Shown piece by piece: positions 1-10,874 of a stretch of DNA of 64,000 nt. The translations under genes were made by a program, and so were the position numbers. The stretch is from Channallabes apus (Eukaryota; Chordata; Actinopteri; Siluriformes; Clariidae), in contig CM060126.1 in NCBI GenBank assembly GCA_030522415.1, positions 7,411,852 through 7,475,851 on the forward strand. The letters run 5' to 3'. Position 1 is the stretch's first letter; each line of letters starts with the position of its first letter. The notes below the pieces were generated by a model, which worked only from the letters and a program-made list of their open reading frames with translations, was not told where the DNA came from and ran no database searches.

Positions 1-1309
1 GTGGCCGTACAGTGCGAGCTCATTCGAAAGCAACACATCTGCTCTTTCACAGCCCTCTGCCTGCAATGTTACCGCGTCCTTAGTACGGAGCAATTAACCG
101 CTATTGAGGCAAACGGAGGAGAGCGTTCCTATTTTGAATGAAATCATCTGCTATTTACTGCTCAAAGACCTAAAGCTTCCTGTAATCATTTTTTTCCCCC
201 TAAGGACATGTGAAGTACTAGAGATTATGAAACGCTATACTGTATAAGCCAACCATCTTGAGCATTGCATCTATTCCACGCTGTAAAGCGAAACAGCCGT
301 GGCCTCCCCGATGAGGATTTGCTCCTCCAGAAGAAAGGTAATGGTTTTATTGTGATTAATGCCCAAACCGTATAGCCACATTTGTCTTATTTTACCGTCT
401 CCGAGTTCTCCAGTCCATCTATTTGCTGCTGCGCTCCGCATGCCATCCCCCTTGACAACTGTGTAAAGGTAAATAACGAGCAGGTCGACTCTCGCCGAAG
501 GTACCTCATGCCAGCACCCTGGATTTGCATTATTCATCTTTATTACAGCGCTGTCTGTGCGGCTCATAGAGACCTGACATCACCCGATTCGCACTCACAC
601 ACTTGGTTCATTAGCAACAGCTCCGGCAAACCCACGGCTCACCTTTAAGCAAATCGTTTACAGCTCCAATGTCACTGCGGGCCTCATAAAGGCAGCTTTT
701 CATCTACAAAAAGAAAGTCAGTCTCATAGTGGCCCCTAATAATATGCATTGCATCTTTCATCATTGCAAGTATGAGGATTTTACTCAGAAGCTCAGCTGC
801 ATATTGAATATGCTTTTCCTAAGGCTGGAATCTCAAAGCCAAATAAATGGCACGGGAATTTCATATGCTGCAAAACATAAAGAATGTTTTTCATGAAAGC
901 AATATGTGCATAGATGAATAACTTTGTGTGCCGGGTATGAGAGCCCAAGAGGATTTCTATTCGAGAGATGACTGAATCATTTTAATAGCTCAAGAGGCTC
1001 AACATTTTGCCCCCTAGAGGAGTCATTCCCAAACGTAAACTTGTATTACCATCACGATGCATACGCGTATTCCGCCGTGTGATATTTCTGCTTACTCTGT
1101 CTAACACATCTCTGATCAAAGTGATAATCTGATTAGAACGCCATTCTTAGGTCACTGTGGGTATGTGAACACAAGGGAAACACTTAAATGAGCAGGTTGG
1201 GAGTACTCCAGCACCAGCGTTCTTAATTACTGCCCTGGATTTGCAATGTTGCCAACCTTGCCGGTTCTGTGGCATGAAATAGCAAGGATTAAAAGCAATA
1301 TTAATTAAA
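1..1309. other. unique non-coding DNA, probable sez6 intron 1
   Basis: I see no convincing exon or repeat here. Both strands carry only short open frames without protein-family features. The stretch from about 700 to 1020 is AT-rich but not simple, and is dense in POU/octamer-like words (ATATGCAT, TGCATATT). That resembles conserved non-coding enhancers of vertebrate developmental genes, but only an alignment could show it. Confidence 0.4.
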
Positions 1310-1420
1310 AGCAGGGAGTGGTGGATCAGACGGCTAAGGCTCTAGGTTGTTGTTTTAGGGATCTGAGGATCCGGGTTGGGCCCAAGCACTATGATGTCAG
1401 TCCTACTGTACTGTATGTCT
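1310..1420 (+). repeat. degenerate tRNA-derived SINE fragment
   Basis: The segment reads like a decayed tRNA-type head: a GTGG..AGACGGCTAAGG block followed by GGATCTGAGGATCC and GGGTTGGGCCC. The middle block recurs at about 27145-27165, next to another tRNA-like head, so the two look like one family. The borders are uncertain. Confidence 0.4.
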
Positions 1421-4079
1421 TCATGGTGTGTTAAGGGCCCACTTGTTTTTCTAAGGGTTTATTTTCCCACCATTTGGGGCTTTTGGGAGTCTTAACATTG
1501 GGAGTTTGAATCTGATGATTATTATAGAGTAATAGCCTGAGAGTCTGGGACCCGGGCGTGGCACGAGGCCCTCACACGAGATTTTGTTGCATAGCTCATG
1601 CACACTTGCGTGTATGCACGAGCTCATTGACCTGAACCACCTGAACACCGCATGTCATGGGCTCAACTCAACCAGAAGTCATTATTTTGGGTTGTATACA
1701 AAACGGATTTTGATACACTCTTCCTTTTTACGATCGGCACCAAACCGCGCCTATGTGATCACAAGACATCTTTAATGGGTGAGCCACGACGTTGCCTCAG
1801 TGATAAATAACTTTCAGTGGGATGTCATATTAAGTGACTACACATTGAGTGCCATCATAGTGTGATGCTTTTTTTCCAGCATGTGTTTTTATTTTTATTT
1901 TTTATTTGGAGGTCAAAATATGAAATTCCATCTTTTCTAAAATGATGTCATAATAATGGTATTGGGATATCCGCTTTGAGTGCATGTGCCCACTGTGCCT
2001 GGTGGCGGTAGCACAGGGTGCTTGGGCCCGCTCATTATTGCTTGCAACTACTATATATTTTATAATAATAATAATTCTGAAAATTGGCATATCCAAATTA
2101 TTATCTAATATTTTTCTCTTTTCGCCACCAGTATTCAGGCCAAATAAATCCGCTGTGACCCCTGAGGGAAAAAAATGCATTGGTCATCTCGAACAATGAG
2201 GATCTGATTCTGTAAACCAAACATGTTCCTGAGGTGATTACCCACAGCCTTTCTTCGTCCTGAGCCGTATCGGTCCTTTGCTTGAGATGAAGCAGTTTCT
2301 AGATAGAAGCTGGCATTCCAAACAGTGCGAAGAAAGAATAGGTTGTCTGATGCTTAATCACTGCAGAAAACCCAGGACTCTGAATACCCTGCACACGCCA
2401 GGCCCAATTAGCCAGGTGTATACAGGCTGCCAGTCCAGGAGAGGCAAGGGGCAGCTGACGCACTGCACTAACGTTTGCTCTTCTCTGGCTGCCCAATCAA
2501 TACCGAGCAGATGTGCAAGACACCAGGTCTGCTGCTGCTGGGATGCGAACCAGGCACCGGGTTGATAAAGCGATCGCGGCATCTCAGAGATCATTAAAAG
2601 CGCCAAATATCGCTGTGTTCCATTTGCATAATGGTTTACCGTTAAACAGTTCAGTACCACTTCTTCTATTCTATGTCATTTTCCTCACCGTAGGCTCTGT
2701 TGTAGCCCCTGTGTGGCGAGCTCGTCGGTGTCAGAATGATTGGTCACAAGTGAGAAGGGGGTTGAAGCGGAGGCGCTCGGCGCATTATGAATCCAAGATA
2801 TCATATCCAGTGAAGCGAGGCACAGGGCCCTTCCATCCTTTCATTCTTTACGGCTGACAGTAAGACCTGAACTCTCCACAAAAGGCCTGCAGGATTTATG
2901 AGCGGTATGGATTACCGGCCCAAGCCAAATGGAGATGGCCAGGAGAACCTTGTTGTGGGGAGCAGCTGCTATCAAGGGAGATTGCCTCATTGATTTGTGA
3001 TGAATACATCCAACCACGCTCTTTTCATTTTCCATCACTGCCACCTCTTCTCCATACAAGTAGGCTGAAAGCTTGTATTATAAAGCCTTGTGAGTCAGAG
3101 TACTAATAGGACGCCGATAATGCCGAGCTCCGCGCATGTGCTGTCCCCGTCAGCGTGCTCACCGACTAGAAACCGAGTTGGCACGAAGAATAGACATAGC
3201 AACCTGGCTGTAATCGGCACCACCGTGGTTATAAGAGCAGACATCGGCGCTCCGGCCCAGCTGGACTGAGATGACCATGTGACCAATCTGTCAGTCTGAT
3301 AAGGGTATAACCGTGTGACGTGATCAGAAATGACAAAGAAAATGCGGCGCTTGTCACAGAACACAGAAGCTAAAAGAGCACAGGCACTCCGGATATTTAC
3401 CGCTTCAGACAGACTGTTGAATATACAGTACACAGTGCATAGTGAACGGGAAGGACAGGAGAGAAATGACACCATTGATCGGCTTATATACTGTATACAG
3501 TACTGCGGGATGTAGGGGGGAGTGTAGGCACAAGCTCTCCGGCACCCTGGCAACACCTGGGGAGTGCCGGAGTGCCGTTTTCATCTAAAGGGTGTGACAA
3601 TAACACTCATTTGCAAATGAGCCAGTTGGAAAAGAGGCTGTTCAGAACAATTAGTAGGGTATACATGCTCTGAATAGTGCTTGATTGGCTTGCCTGAATG
3701 CAGAAAAAGACCTGCATTTGCAATCACTGCTAAATATTCAGCAGGACAAGAATTCGGGATTGAGTTACAGTACAGTACTGCGCCCATGCTTTACCATGGC
3801 TTAACATACTGTACAGTAGCTGCCCTGTTATCATGTACTGTTCATCATTTCTGTACCTGTATTCACCTACATTATAGATGCACTTTGGGAATGAACAAGC
3901 AGAGAGCATCTGTTGCACGCCTTCAAGTGCGGTCTCATTTCATTGATGGATTCTCACTCACGAGATATTATTTGGGTGGTGGAACATTTTCAGTAGATAT
4001 TATGCAGAGCAACAGATGAGACAGAGATATTAATTGTAAATCTAAACCTATATGGTACAGTAGGTGTACATTATAAAGG
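1421..4079. other. unique non-coding DNA, no supported gene
   Basis: Several open frames of 60-153 codons exist (for example on the - strand at 3095-3556), but none shows a recognisable domain, biased codon use or splice-compatible ends. The stretch has many TACAGTA/TACTGTA words, including clusters near 3421-3500 and 3765-3840. I treat it as intron or intergenic DNA. Confidence 0.5.
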
Positions 4080-4415
4080 GATGGCATGGTGGCGTTGCTG
4101 GTTAGCACTGTCGCCTCGCACCTCCAGGGTCTGGGTTCGATTCCCGCCTCAGGCCTGTGTGCATGGAGATTGCATGTACTCTTCACGCCTGGTGGGTTTC
4201 CTCCAGGTGCTCCGGTTTCCTCCATCACTCCAAAGACATGCAGATTAGATTCATTGGTGTCCCCAAATTGCCTGCAGTGTGTGAAGGTCAACTACCAGGT
4301 TTGAAAGAATGGGATAAAATACAGTATAATGGTACTCAACATTGGCCTTCATGGCCCCTATCAGGACTACAGAGGTTCCTAGGTTAATGGATGCATGGAC
4401 AGACCCAATGAATGG
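4080..4415 (+). repeat. tRNA-derived SINE (GAAT-tailed fish family), old copy
   Basis: It starts with the tRNA-like head (GGTTAGCACTGTCGCC as box A region, GGGTTCGATTCCC as box B). The conserved body follows: 'gtgcatggag..tgcatgt', 'ggtgggtttcctcc', 'tccggtttcctcc', 'aaagacatgcag'. The 3' part is decayed but ends in a short ATGGATG/GAATGGA tail. The same family recurs at least ten times in the window, in both orientations. Confidence 0.8.
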
Positions 4416-4507
4416 AGGTACATGCTACTGGTATTTTCCCACAGCATGCTGACTGTGTAACATCATGTAAAACAAATTGTGCTTTTTTTTTTTTTTTAAG
4501 AAATAAG

Positions 4508-4655
4508 CTGGCAGCATGGTGGCTTAGTGGTTTGCACTGTTGTCTTGCACCACCAGGGTCCGGGTTCGATTCCCGTTTCAGGTCTGTGTGCATGTTCTCC
4601 TTGTACTGGAGGGGTTTCTTTTGGTTTCCATTCAAAGACATGCATATTAGGAATC
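4508..4655 (+). repeat. tRNA-derived SINE, 3'-truncated copy
   Basis: Same family as the copy about 430 bp upstream and in the same direction. The tRNA-like head (AGTGGTTTGCACTGTTG, GGGTTCGATTCCC) and the first part of the body up to 'aaagacatgcat' are present; the 3' half is missing. A poly-T run of about 15 bp lies just upstream. Confidence 0.7.
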
Positions 4656-7600
4656 ATATTAATAAAATTGAATATACTAGGTAATGTAAATAAGATCAAT
4701 TGCTTATTTCCCCAAAGTAGCACAACACACACTGTTTACTTCCTCTTACACAGCAATTTGCTATGTGCAATTTTTTAATCCATTTTATTCCTCTTATATT
4801 TAATTTTATTACTGTTGGGAGTTCATATCGTCAGTGATGAACATTTAATAGAAATGAAATGAAATAGAATAGAAACCCTCACCACATTATATATGTGTGT
4901 CTTTTTAGATCCACTATACAGTATAACAACCTGTGTACGTTGTTACTATAGTAATAATGGTGTGGTAGAACAAGTGCGTCAGTAGAAACATGTGATTTGC
5001 CTGGTAGCCAGCGCTGTTGTCGGAGCATCTGTTACATAAAACAGATTCCACAATTCAACAGCGCTGTGCTATAAACTAAAACTGCGCAACATTATACTGT
5101 GCTATACGTGTGATTTATGGGATCGAGGCTGCTGACTTATAGAAGGAGAGGAATAGGCACATAAAGCAACCCTGCACCCTGACCCATGATTTCTACCACA
5201 TTTCATTACAATCTTTGTTTTACTGTGTGTGTGTGTGCGTACAGCCACATGAGACCATAACATCCTAAATAATTGGAAGAAAATACAGGCTGTGGCATAA
5301 CCAGGTCAAGTGCGAATATGCAGGCTACACTGGAAAAAAGCAACCAAAAAAAAATAAAGTACAGAGGAGTTTTTATAAATACGCTGCATAATTAGATCCT
5401 GTGCATCATCAAGCTTTTATCATCCCACGGCCAATATCTATTTAAAAGGCAACAAAATGCAAACAAAACGTGTCTACTATAGCTCGGTGCACCTTTTTTT
5501 CTTCTTCTCCTTAATATAGTCTCCTGATGTCTGGCAGAGCACTTGATCATCGAGACGTTTTCAGAGATTATCCACAAGGGAACTCTCGGTGGATTTGAAT
5601 GCATTTAAGACGTTATCATCCACAGTACCCGGATAAAAATCTGGAAGGGCACCTAGTATAGTACCACTTTACTGAAAATGTGTGTTTAATGTTAATAAGA
5701 CCCACATAGACGAACAAATTAGAGGCAACTTCTACGCACTTTATTTCTTACTTCCTATTGAGACATGCAGTTTGCGGTCCACCCGAGGCAAGTATTATTT
5801 TCAAGCGGATGCACACAATTTCCATGAAAGAATATATGTTTACAGCTTTATTACTGTACATATACACAGTATAGGAAAGTAGAGATATCATGGATTGCAT
5901 GTATTCAGAGCAGGAGGCTGTGAAACACAGTGCCTAAGTTATTAATCTCAGGTTTAATCAAGGGGACGAACTCACAGGATCTTAACATACCGTAAATTCC
6001 ATTATGTCAAGGTGTATTGTAGCGTGTAACGGAGCGGCCGTTCCACACCGTGGGTCTGGTATAGCCTCTTGTGCCGAAGGAGACAAGGGCATTGATGAAT
6101 TGATGGTGGAGTGAAAGAACTGACAGGCAGAGCAGCTGAGAGGGCTGATAGAGGCTGACGTGACCAGGGCACCACCTGGTGCAGGGGGCTAATAGATTAA
6201 CCTCCGCTGCGCTGCTCTCAATAGGAACGGTCTGCATCAGAGGCAGGATCTGCCCAGCGCCAGCGGGGAGCGATGTGTCAACCTCCTCTGACACTCCCAT
6301 AATCACAGTAAAACCCTGGGGAGAGCTCAACTGGAACTGCTGTGGATTTACTCACTTCCGGGGGAGACAACAGCCTCTGATAGTCAGCTACTCACTCAAT
6401 GCATGTTACATACTCCATACTTAAATCTGTGCCAGTTCTTGCACCATACGTCCAATGGATTCGAGAAAAACACCACCGTTATTGACCTTTCGCTGTTGTC
6501 TTAGAGCTATGATGTTTATGCCGGTGTCATCCATTTGTGTTAGGTGCGACCTGCTTTTTGCTGCCTCTTACTGTAAGGTAAGGATTGATGATGCATTAGT
6601 TGGAGTGCTTTTCAAGGTAAGAGGGAGATCGAGTGCCTGAAGCCGGTGCACCCCACAATAAAGGTGGAAAATATTATAAATGGGTTATCCAGCTACTTTC
6701 GCTGCACTTCACACATTCGCAGATGTCACAACTGATCATATTTTGCAGACCTTCGTAAGTCGTAAGTTCTGGGCTGCTCTGGTCAAGTTTACTTAAAAGA
6801 GCAAACAAAGCAAACTACGATATATCCCATAATAAATTAAAAAACATTCAAGAAATTATTTCATAATAAGATATGAGTTTGTATACATTTGTTTGTTTTA
6901 TTTTTTAAACATAATTGCATGCAATAATCAATGCATAATTGATATGCATACTCGCAGCAACATTTTAATACTCTGCAAGCCTAAGTGTAAATTATTCTTG
7001 TTATATATGCAGTAAAACAGCATACCATAAATACTGAACATTTGTAGCCTCATAAATGTTGTGCATTAATATGATGAAATGATAGATTATATTATATATA
7101 TGCATAATGATAGATTATTATAGCATAAAAGGATCCAAGATAGAGACGCAGAATTTTTTTTTACAAATAATTTGAATAGTACAGATATTTAGATATATTA
7201 GATATATTCCACAGCATATTCCATGCTCACTGCTAATTATATCTATTATATTTATTGATTTATATATATAATATGTCTAATATATTTTAATATCTGTACT
7301 ATTCAAAGGATGCACACAAAAAACTATTATAAATATAGAAAATGTACAAATTTGTTCGTTTTATAAATACAGTATATACAGACAAACTGATGTTTGCATC
7401 TTAAATATATATAATGATTTTGTACACATTATTTGGATAATACAGATATTTAAATGTATTTGTCAGATATTTTTATTAGCAGGTGAAAAACATCGCTGCA
7501 GACATCAGAACTACAGTATGTCTGGGCTGAAACTCGGTTTAATCTTATATATTTGTTTATCCTGAATAAATCATCTTGCGAATTAGTTTGACACCCTCGA

Positions 7601-7796
7601 ACCTGAGTTGGAAACCTGCGTCTCCTTGAATCATCATTTGCAAGAAAATATACTGTCTAAAGGATGCTGAGAAAAACTTTTGGCACTGGGGTACAGCACA
7701 AGAACCTGTTACAACTGTATCAGGACTATGAGGACACAGCAAACATGATTCACAATTCACTCACCACAATTAAGAAAGCATAACGAATCACTGTGT

Positions 7797-7801
7797 GTGC
7801 A

Positions 7802-7836
<35 letters not shown>
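7797..7836. repeat. (GT)n(GA)n microsatellite
   Basis: A compound dinucleotide repeat: a run of GT followed directly by GA repeats. Confidence 0.9.
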
Positions 7837-7904
7837 TTAATCTCTCTTGATCCTATTCTCATCATACATACATACTGTACATGCATACATATAGTATATA
7901 AAAC

Positions 7905-7960
<56 letters not shown>
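7905..7960. repeat. (GT)n microsatellite
   Basis: A nearly pure GT tract of about 54 bp, about 150 bp from the putative donor splice site of the - strand exon. Confidence 0.95.
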
Positions 7961-7961
<1 letters not shown>

Positions 7962-8110
7962 ATAGCCGTTCTTGTGTCCTGGCATGTCATTGCAAATAAA
8001 AACACGTGTTAAACCAGAAAGAGACAGCAAGCGATCAGCATCACACCGAACCCCGGTAGCCTCCGGTACAGATATCAGGTATCACCTGCGCTCCTCTTGA
8101 AATGTCTTAC

Positions 8111-8186
8111 CTTCCCCCGGTGCGATCATCACTACGGTGATCAGGAGGAGCATGTTCGAGCTGGAACACACCGATGCTCCCTGCAT
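8111..8186 (-). CDS. sez6: probable first coding exon of sez6 (signal peptide)
   Basis: Read on the - strand, an ATG at 8186 opens a frame of 25 codons plus one base, ending at a good donor site (G|GTAAGAC, GT at 8110-8109). The peptide has a short polar start, a second in-frame Met, and then a hydrophobic stretch (LLLITVVMIA) followed by PGE, as in a cleaved signal peptide. Phase-1 signal-peptide exons are common in secreted and membrane proteins. A CpG-rich segment lies directly upstream, as expected of a promoter. No other exon of this gene is visible in the window, so its first intron would exceed 8 kb. The name is inferred: in mammals SEZ6 (a neuronal CUB/sushi membrane protein) lies head-to-head with PIPOX, and pipox is here on the + strand. 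The peptide alone does not identify it. It could be another secreted protein or a chance frame. Confidence 0.42.
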
Positions 8187-8572
8187 GCTTTGGTCGGAGC
8201 GTTGGGTAGAAACACTTTGCTCAAATAAACAGCCGCCGCTCTTCTAAAGCACACACACACACACGCACGCGCACATACACATACAAACACGCACACGCGC
8301 ACGCTCACTCAGTCGCTCGCGCGCAGTGGGACCTCCGATCTCGCCCGGCTGAGATCTGATCAGATCGGATCTCTTAACTCTAATAAAAGTAGCGCGGGCG
8401 CGGAATGATTCAACGCGCGCGCGCTCGCTAAGCCGCTTTGATCGCTTTTGAGGCTGAGCGGAGCGCGCGCGGCCGTTTGGGCTCCTAGCGTTAGAAAGCG
8501 GAACGGCTTCAGCCGCGCGCGCCAACTTCGTACCGTACATAATCTAATAGTGCCCTCGTTTTACGCGCCTCC
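8187..8572 (-). promoter_or_regulatory. CpG-rich promoter/5'UTR region of the - strand gene
   Basis: CpG is rare across this window except here, where CGCG/GCGC words are packed between about 8260 and 8530. A (CA)n-like tract (8250-8300) lies near the start codon side, and a perfect 14-bp palindrome (GATCTGATCAGATC) lies at 8353-8366. The position directly upstream of a signal-peptide exon fits a promoter and 5'UTR. The transcription start cannot be fixed from sequence. On its far side the island ends abruptly in a satellite array. Confidence 0.55.
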
Positions 8573-10380
8573 AGTACTGCACCACACTGTACCATACAGC
8601 ACTATACTCCACTATACTGCACCACACTGTACCATACAGCACTATACACCACTATACTCCACTATACTCCATTATACTGCACCACACTGTACCATACAGC
8701 ACTATACACCACTATACTCCATTATACTGCACCACACTGTACCATACAGCACTATACTCCACTATACTCCATTATACTGCACCACACTGTACCATACAGC
8801 ACTATACACCACTATACTCCATTATACTGCACCACACTGTACCATACAGCACTATACTCCACTATACTGCACCACACTGTACCATACAGCACTATACACC
8901 ACTATACTCCACTATACTCCATTATACTGCACCACACTGTACCATACAGCACTATACACCACTATACTCCACTATACTCCATTATACTGCACCACACTGT
9001 ACCATACAGCACTATACTCCACTATACTCCATTATACTGCACCACACTGTACCATACAGCACTATACACCACTATACTCCATTATACTGCACCACACTGT
9101 ACCATACAGCACTATACAACACTATACTCCATTATACTGCACCACACTGTACCATACAGCACTATACACCACCACACTGTACCATACAGCACTATACACC
9201 ACCACACTGTACCATACAGCACTATACTCCACTATACTCCATTATACTGCACCACACTGTACCATACAGCACTATACACCACTATACTCCATTATACTGC
9301 ACCACACTGTACCATACAGCACTATACACCACTATACTCCATTATACTGCACCACACTGTACCATACAGCACTATACACCACTATACTCCATTATACTGC
9401 ACCACACTGTACCATACAGCACTATACACCACTATACTCCACTATACTGCACCACACTGTACCATACAGCACTATACACCACTATACTCCATTATACTGC
9501 ACCACACTGTACCATACAGCACTATACACCACTATACAGCACTATACTCCATTATACTGCACCACACTGTACCATACAGCACTATACACCACTATACTCC
9601 ATTATACTGCACCACACTGTACCATACAACACTATACACCACTATACTCCATTATACTGCACCACACTGTACCATACAGCACTATACACCATCACACTGT
9701 ACCATACAGCACTATACACCACCACACTGTACCATACAGCACTATACTCCACTATACTCCATTATACTGCACCACACTGTACCATACAGCACTATACACC
9801 ACTATACTCTATTATACTGCACCACACTGTACCATACAGCACTATACACCACTATACTCCATTATACTGCACCACACTGTACCATACAGCACTATACACC
9901 ACTATACTCCATTATACTGCACCACACTGTACCATACAGCACTATACTGCACCACACTGTACCATACAGCACTATACTCCACCACACTGTACCATACAGC
10001 ACTATACTCCACTATACTCCATTATACTGCACCACACTGTACCATACAGCACTATACACCACTATACTCCATTATACTGCACCACACTGTACCATACAGC
10101 ACTATACACCACTATACTCCATTATACTGCACCACACTGTACTATATAGGACTATACTCCACCACACTGTACCATACAGCACTGCACCACACTGTACCAT
10201 ACAGCACTATACTCCACTATACTCCATTATACTGCACCACACTGTACCATACAGCACTATACTCCACTATACTGCACCACACTGTACCATACAGCACTAT
10301 ACTGCAACATACTCCACCATACAGCACCATACTACACTATACTCCACTATACTGCACCATACAGCACTATACTGCACTAT
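8573..10380. repeat. decamer-based satellite array with higher-order structure
   Basis: A tandem array built from pentamers of the form AC(N)(N)(N), paired into decamers. The main types are ACCACACTGT (A), ACCATACAGC (B), ACTATACACC (C), ACTATACTCC (D), ATTATACTGC (E) and ACTATACTGC (F). They form words that almost always begin A-B, such as A-B-C-D-E, A-B-C-D-D-E, A-B-D-D-E and A-B-D-F (30-60 bp). The 10-bp register is unbroken from 8581 to about 10180, where a 5-bp half-unit shift occurs. One reading frame is open through the whole array (8448-10457, 669 codons) only because no decamer combination creates a stop in that frame. I do not regard it as a gene. Relics of the array continue beyond the L2 insertion. 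Confidence 0.93.
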
Positions 10381-10469
10381 ATTCAATTCAATTCAATTTT
10401 ATTTATATAGCGCTTTTAACAATGGTCATTGTCTCAAAGCAGCTTCACAAAAATTAAAGAAATTTAACA

Positions 10470-10502
10470 AATAATAATAATAATAAATAAATAAATAAAT
10501 AA

Positions 10503-10550
<48 letters not shown>

Positions 10551-10570
10551 AAAACAAATAATAATAATAA
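10470..10570. repeat. (AAT)n/(AAAT)n microsatellite in the L2 3'UTR
   Basis: Runs of AATAAT and AAATAAAT within the 3'UTR of the truncated L2 element. Confidence 0.9.
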
Positions 10571-10874
10571 TTATAGAAAAGAAAATAATTGGAAGTGTGG
10601 ATGTGTGAGAAAAATGTGCAGATAATAATGAGACGAATGAATGAAATTTCTCTGATGAGCAAGCCAAGGGTGACGGCGACGGTGGCAAGGAAAAACTCCC
10701 TGAGATGGCATTAGGAAGAAACCTTGAGAGGAACCAGACTCAACAGGGAACCCATCCTCATTTGGGCGACAACAGATAGAAATGATATAACATCTTGTGT
10801 GTTGTGCAGGTGAAAATTCAATATGACAGAAATTATTTAAATTGACATGAAGACCAGTTCAGCATAGGGATGAG

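Larger units (their letters stand above)
4656..8110. other. AT-rich unique DNA, probable sez6 intron 1
   Basis: No exon or transposon is supported. The part from 6830 to 7470 is very AT-rich, with repeated ATATATT and AGATATTTA words and one inverted pair: GAATAGTACAGATATT (about 7163) and AATATCTGTACTATTC (about 7289). GT/GA simple repeats begin at 7797. If the exon at 8111-8186 is sez6 exon 1, this stretch is the 5' part of its first intron. Confidence 0.45.

Noticed and set aside
3095..3556. 153-codon open frame on the - strand
   Set aside because: No domain, no neighbouring exons, no splice support. Length is within chance for an AT-poor stretch.
8573..10380. CRISPR-like array
   Set aside because: Repeats have no unique spacers and the sequence is a vertebrate satellite.
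10426..10688. Tyr/Ile-rich open frames on the - strand
   Set aside because: Translations of the (AAT)n tract in the L2 3'UTR.
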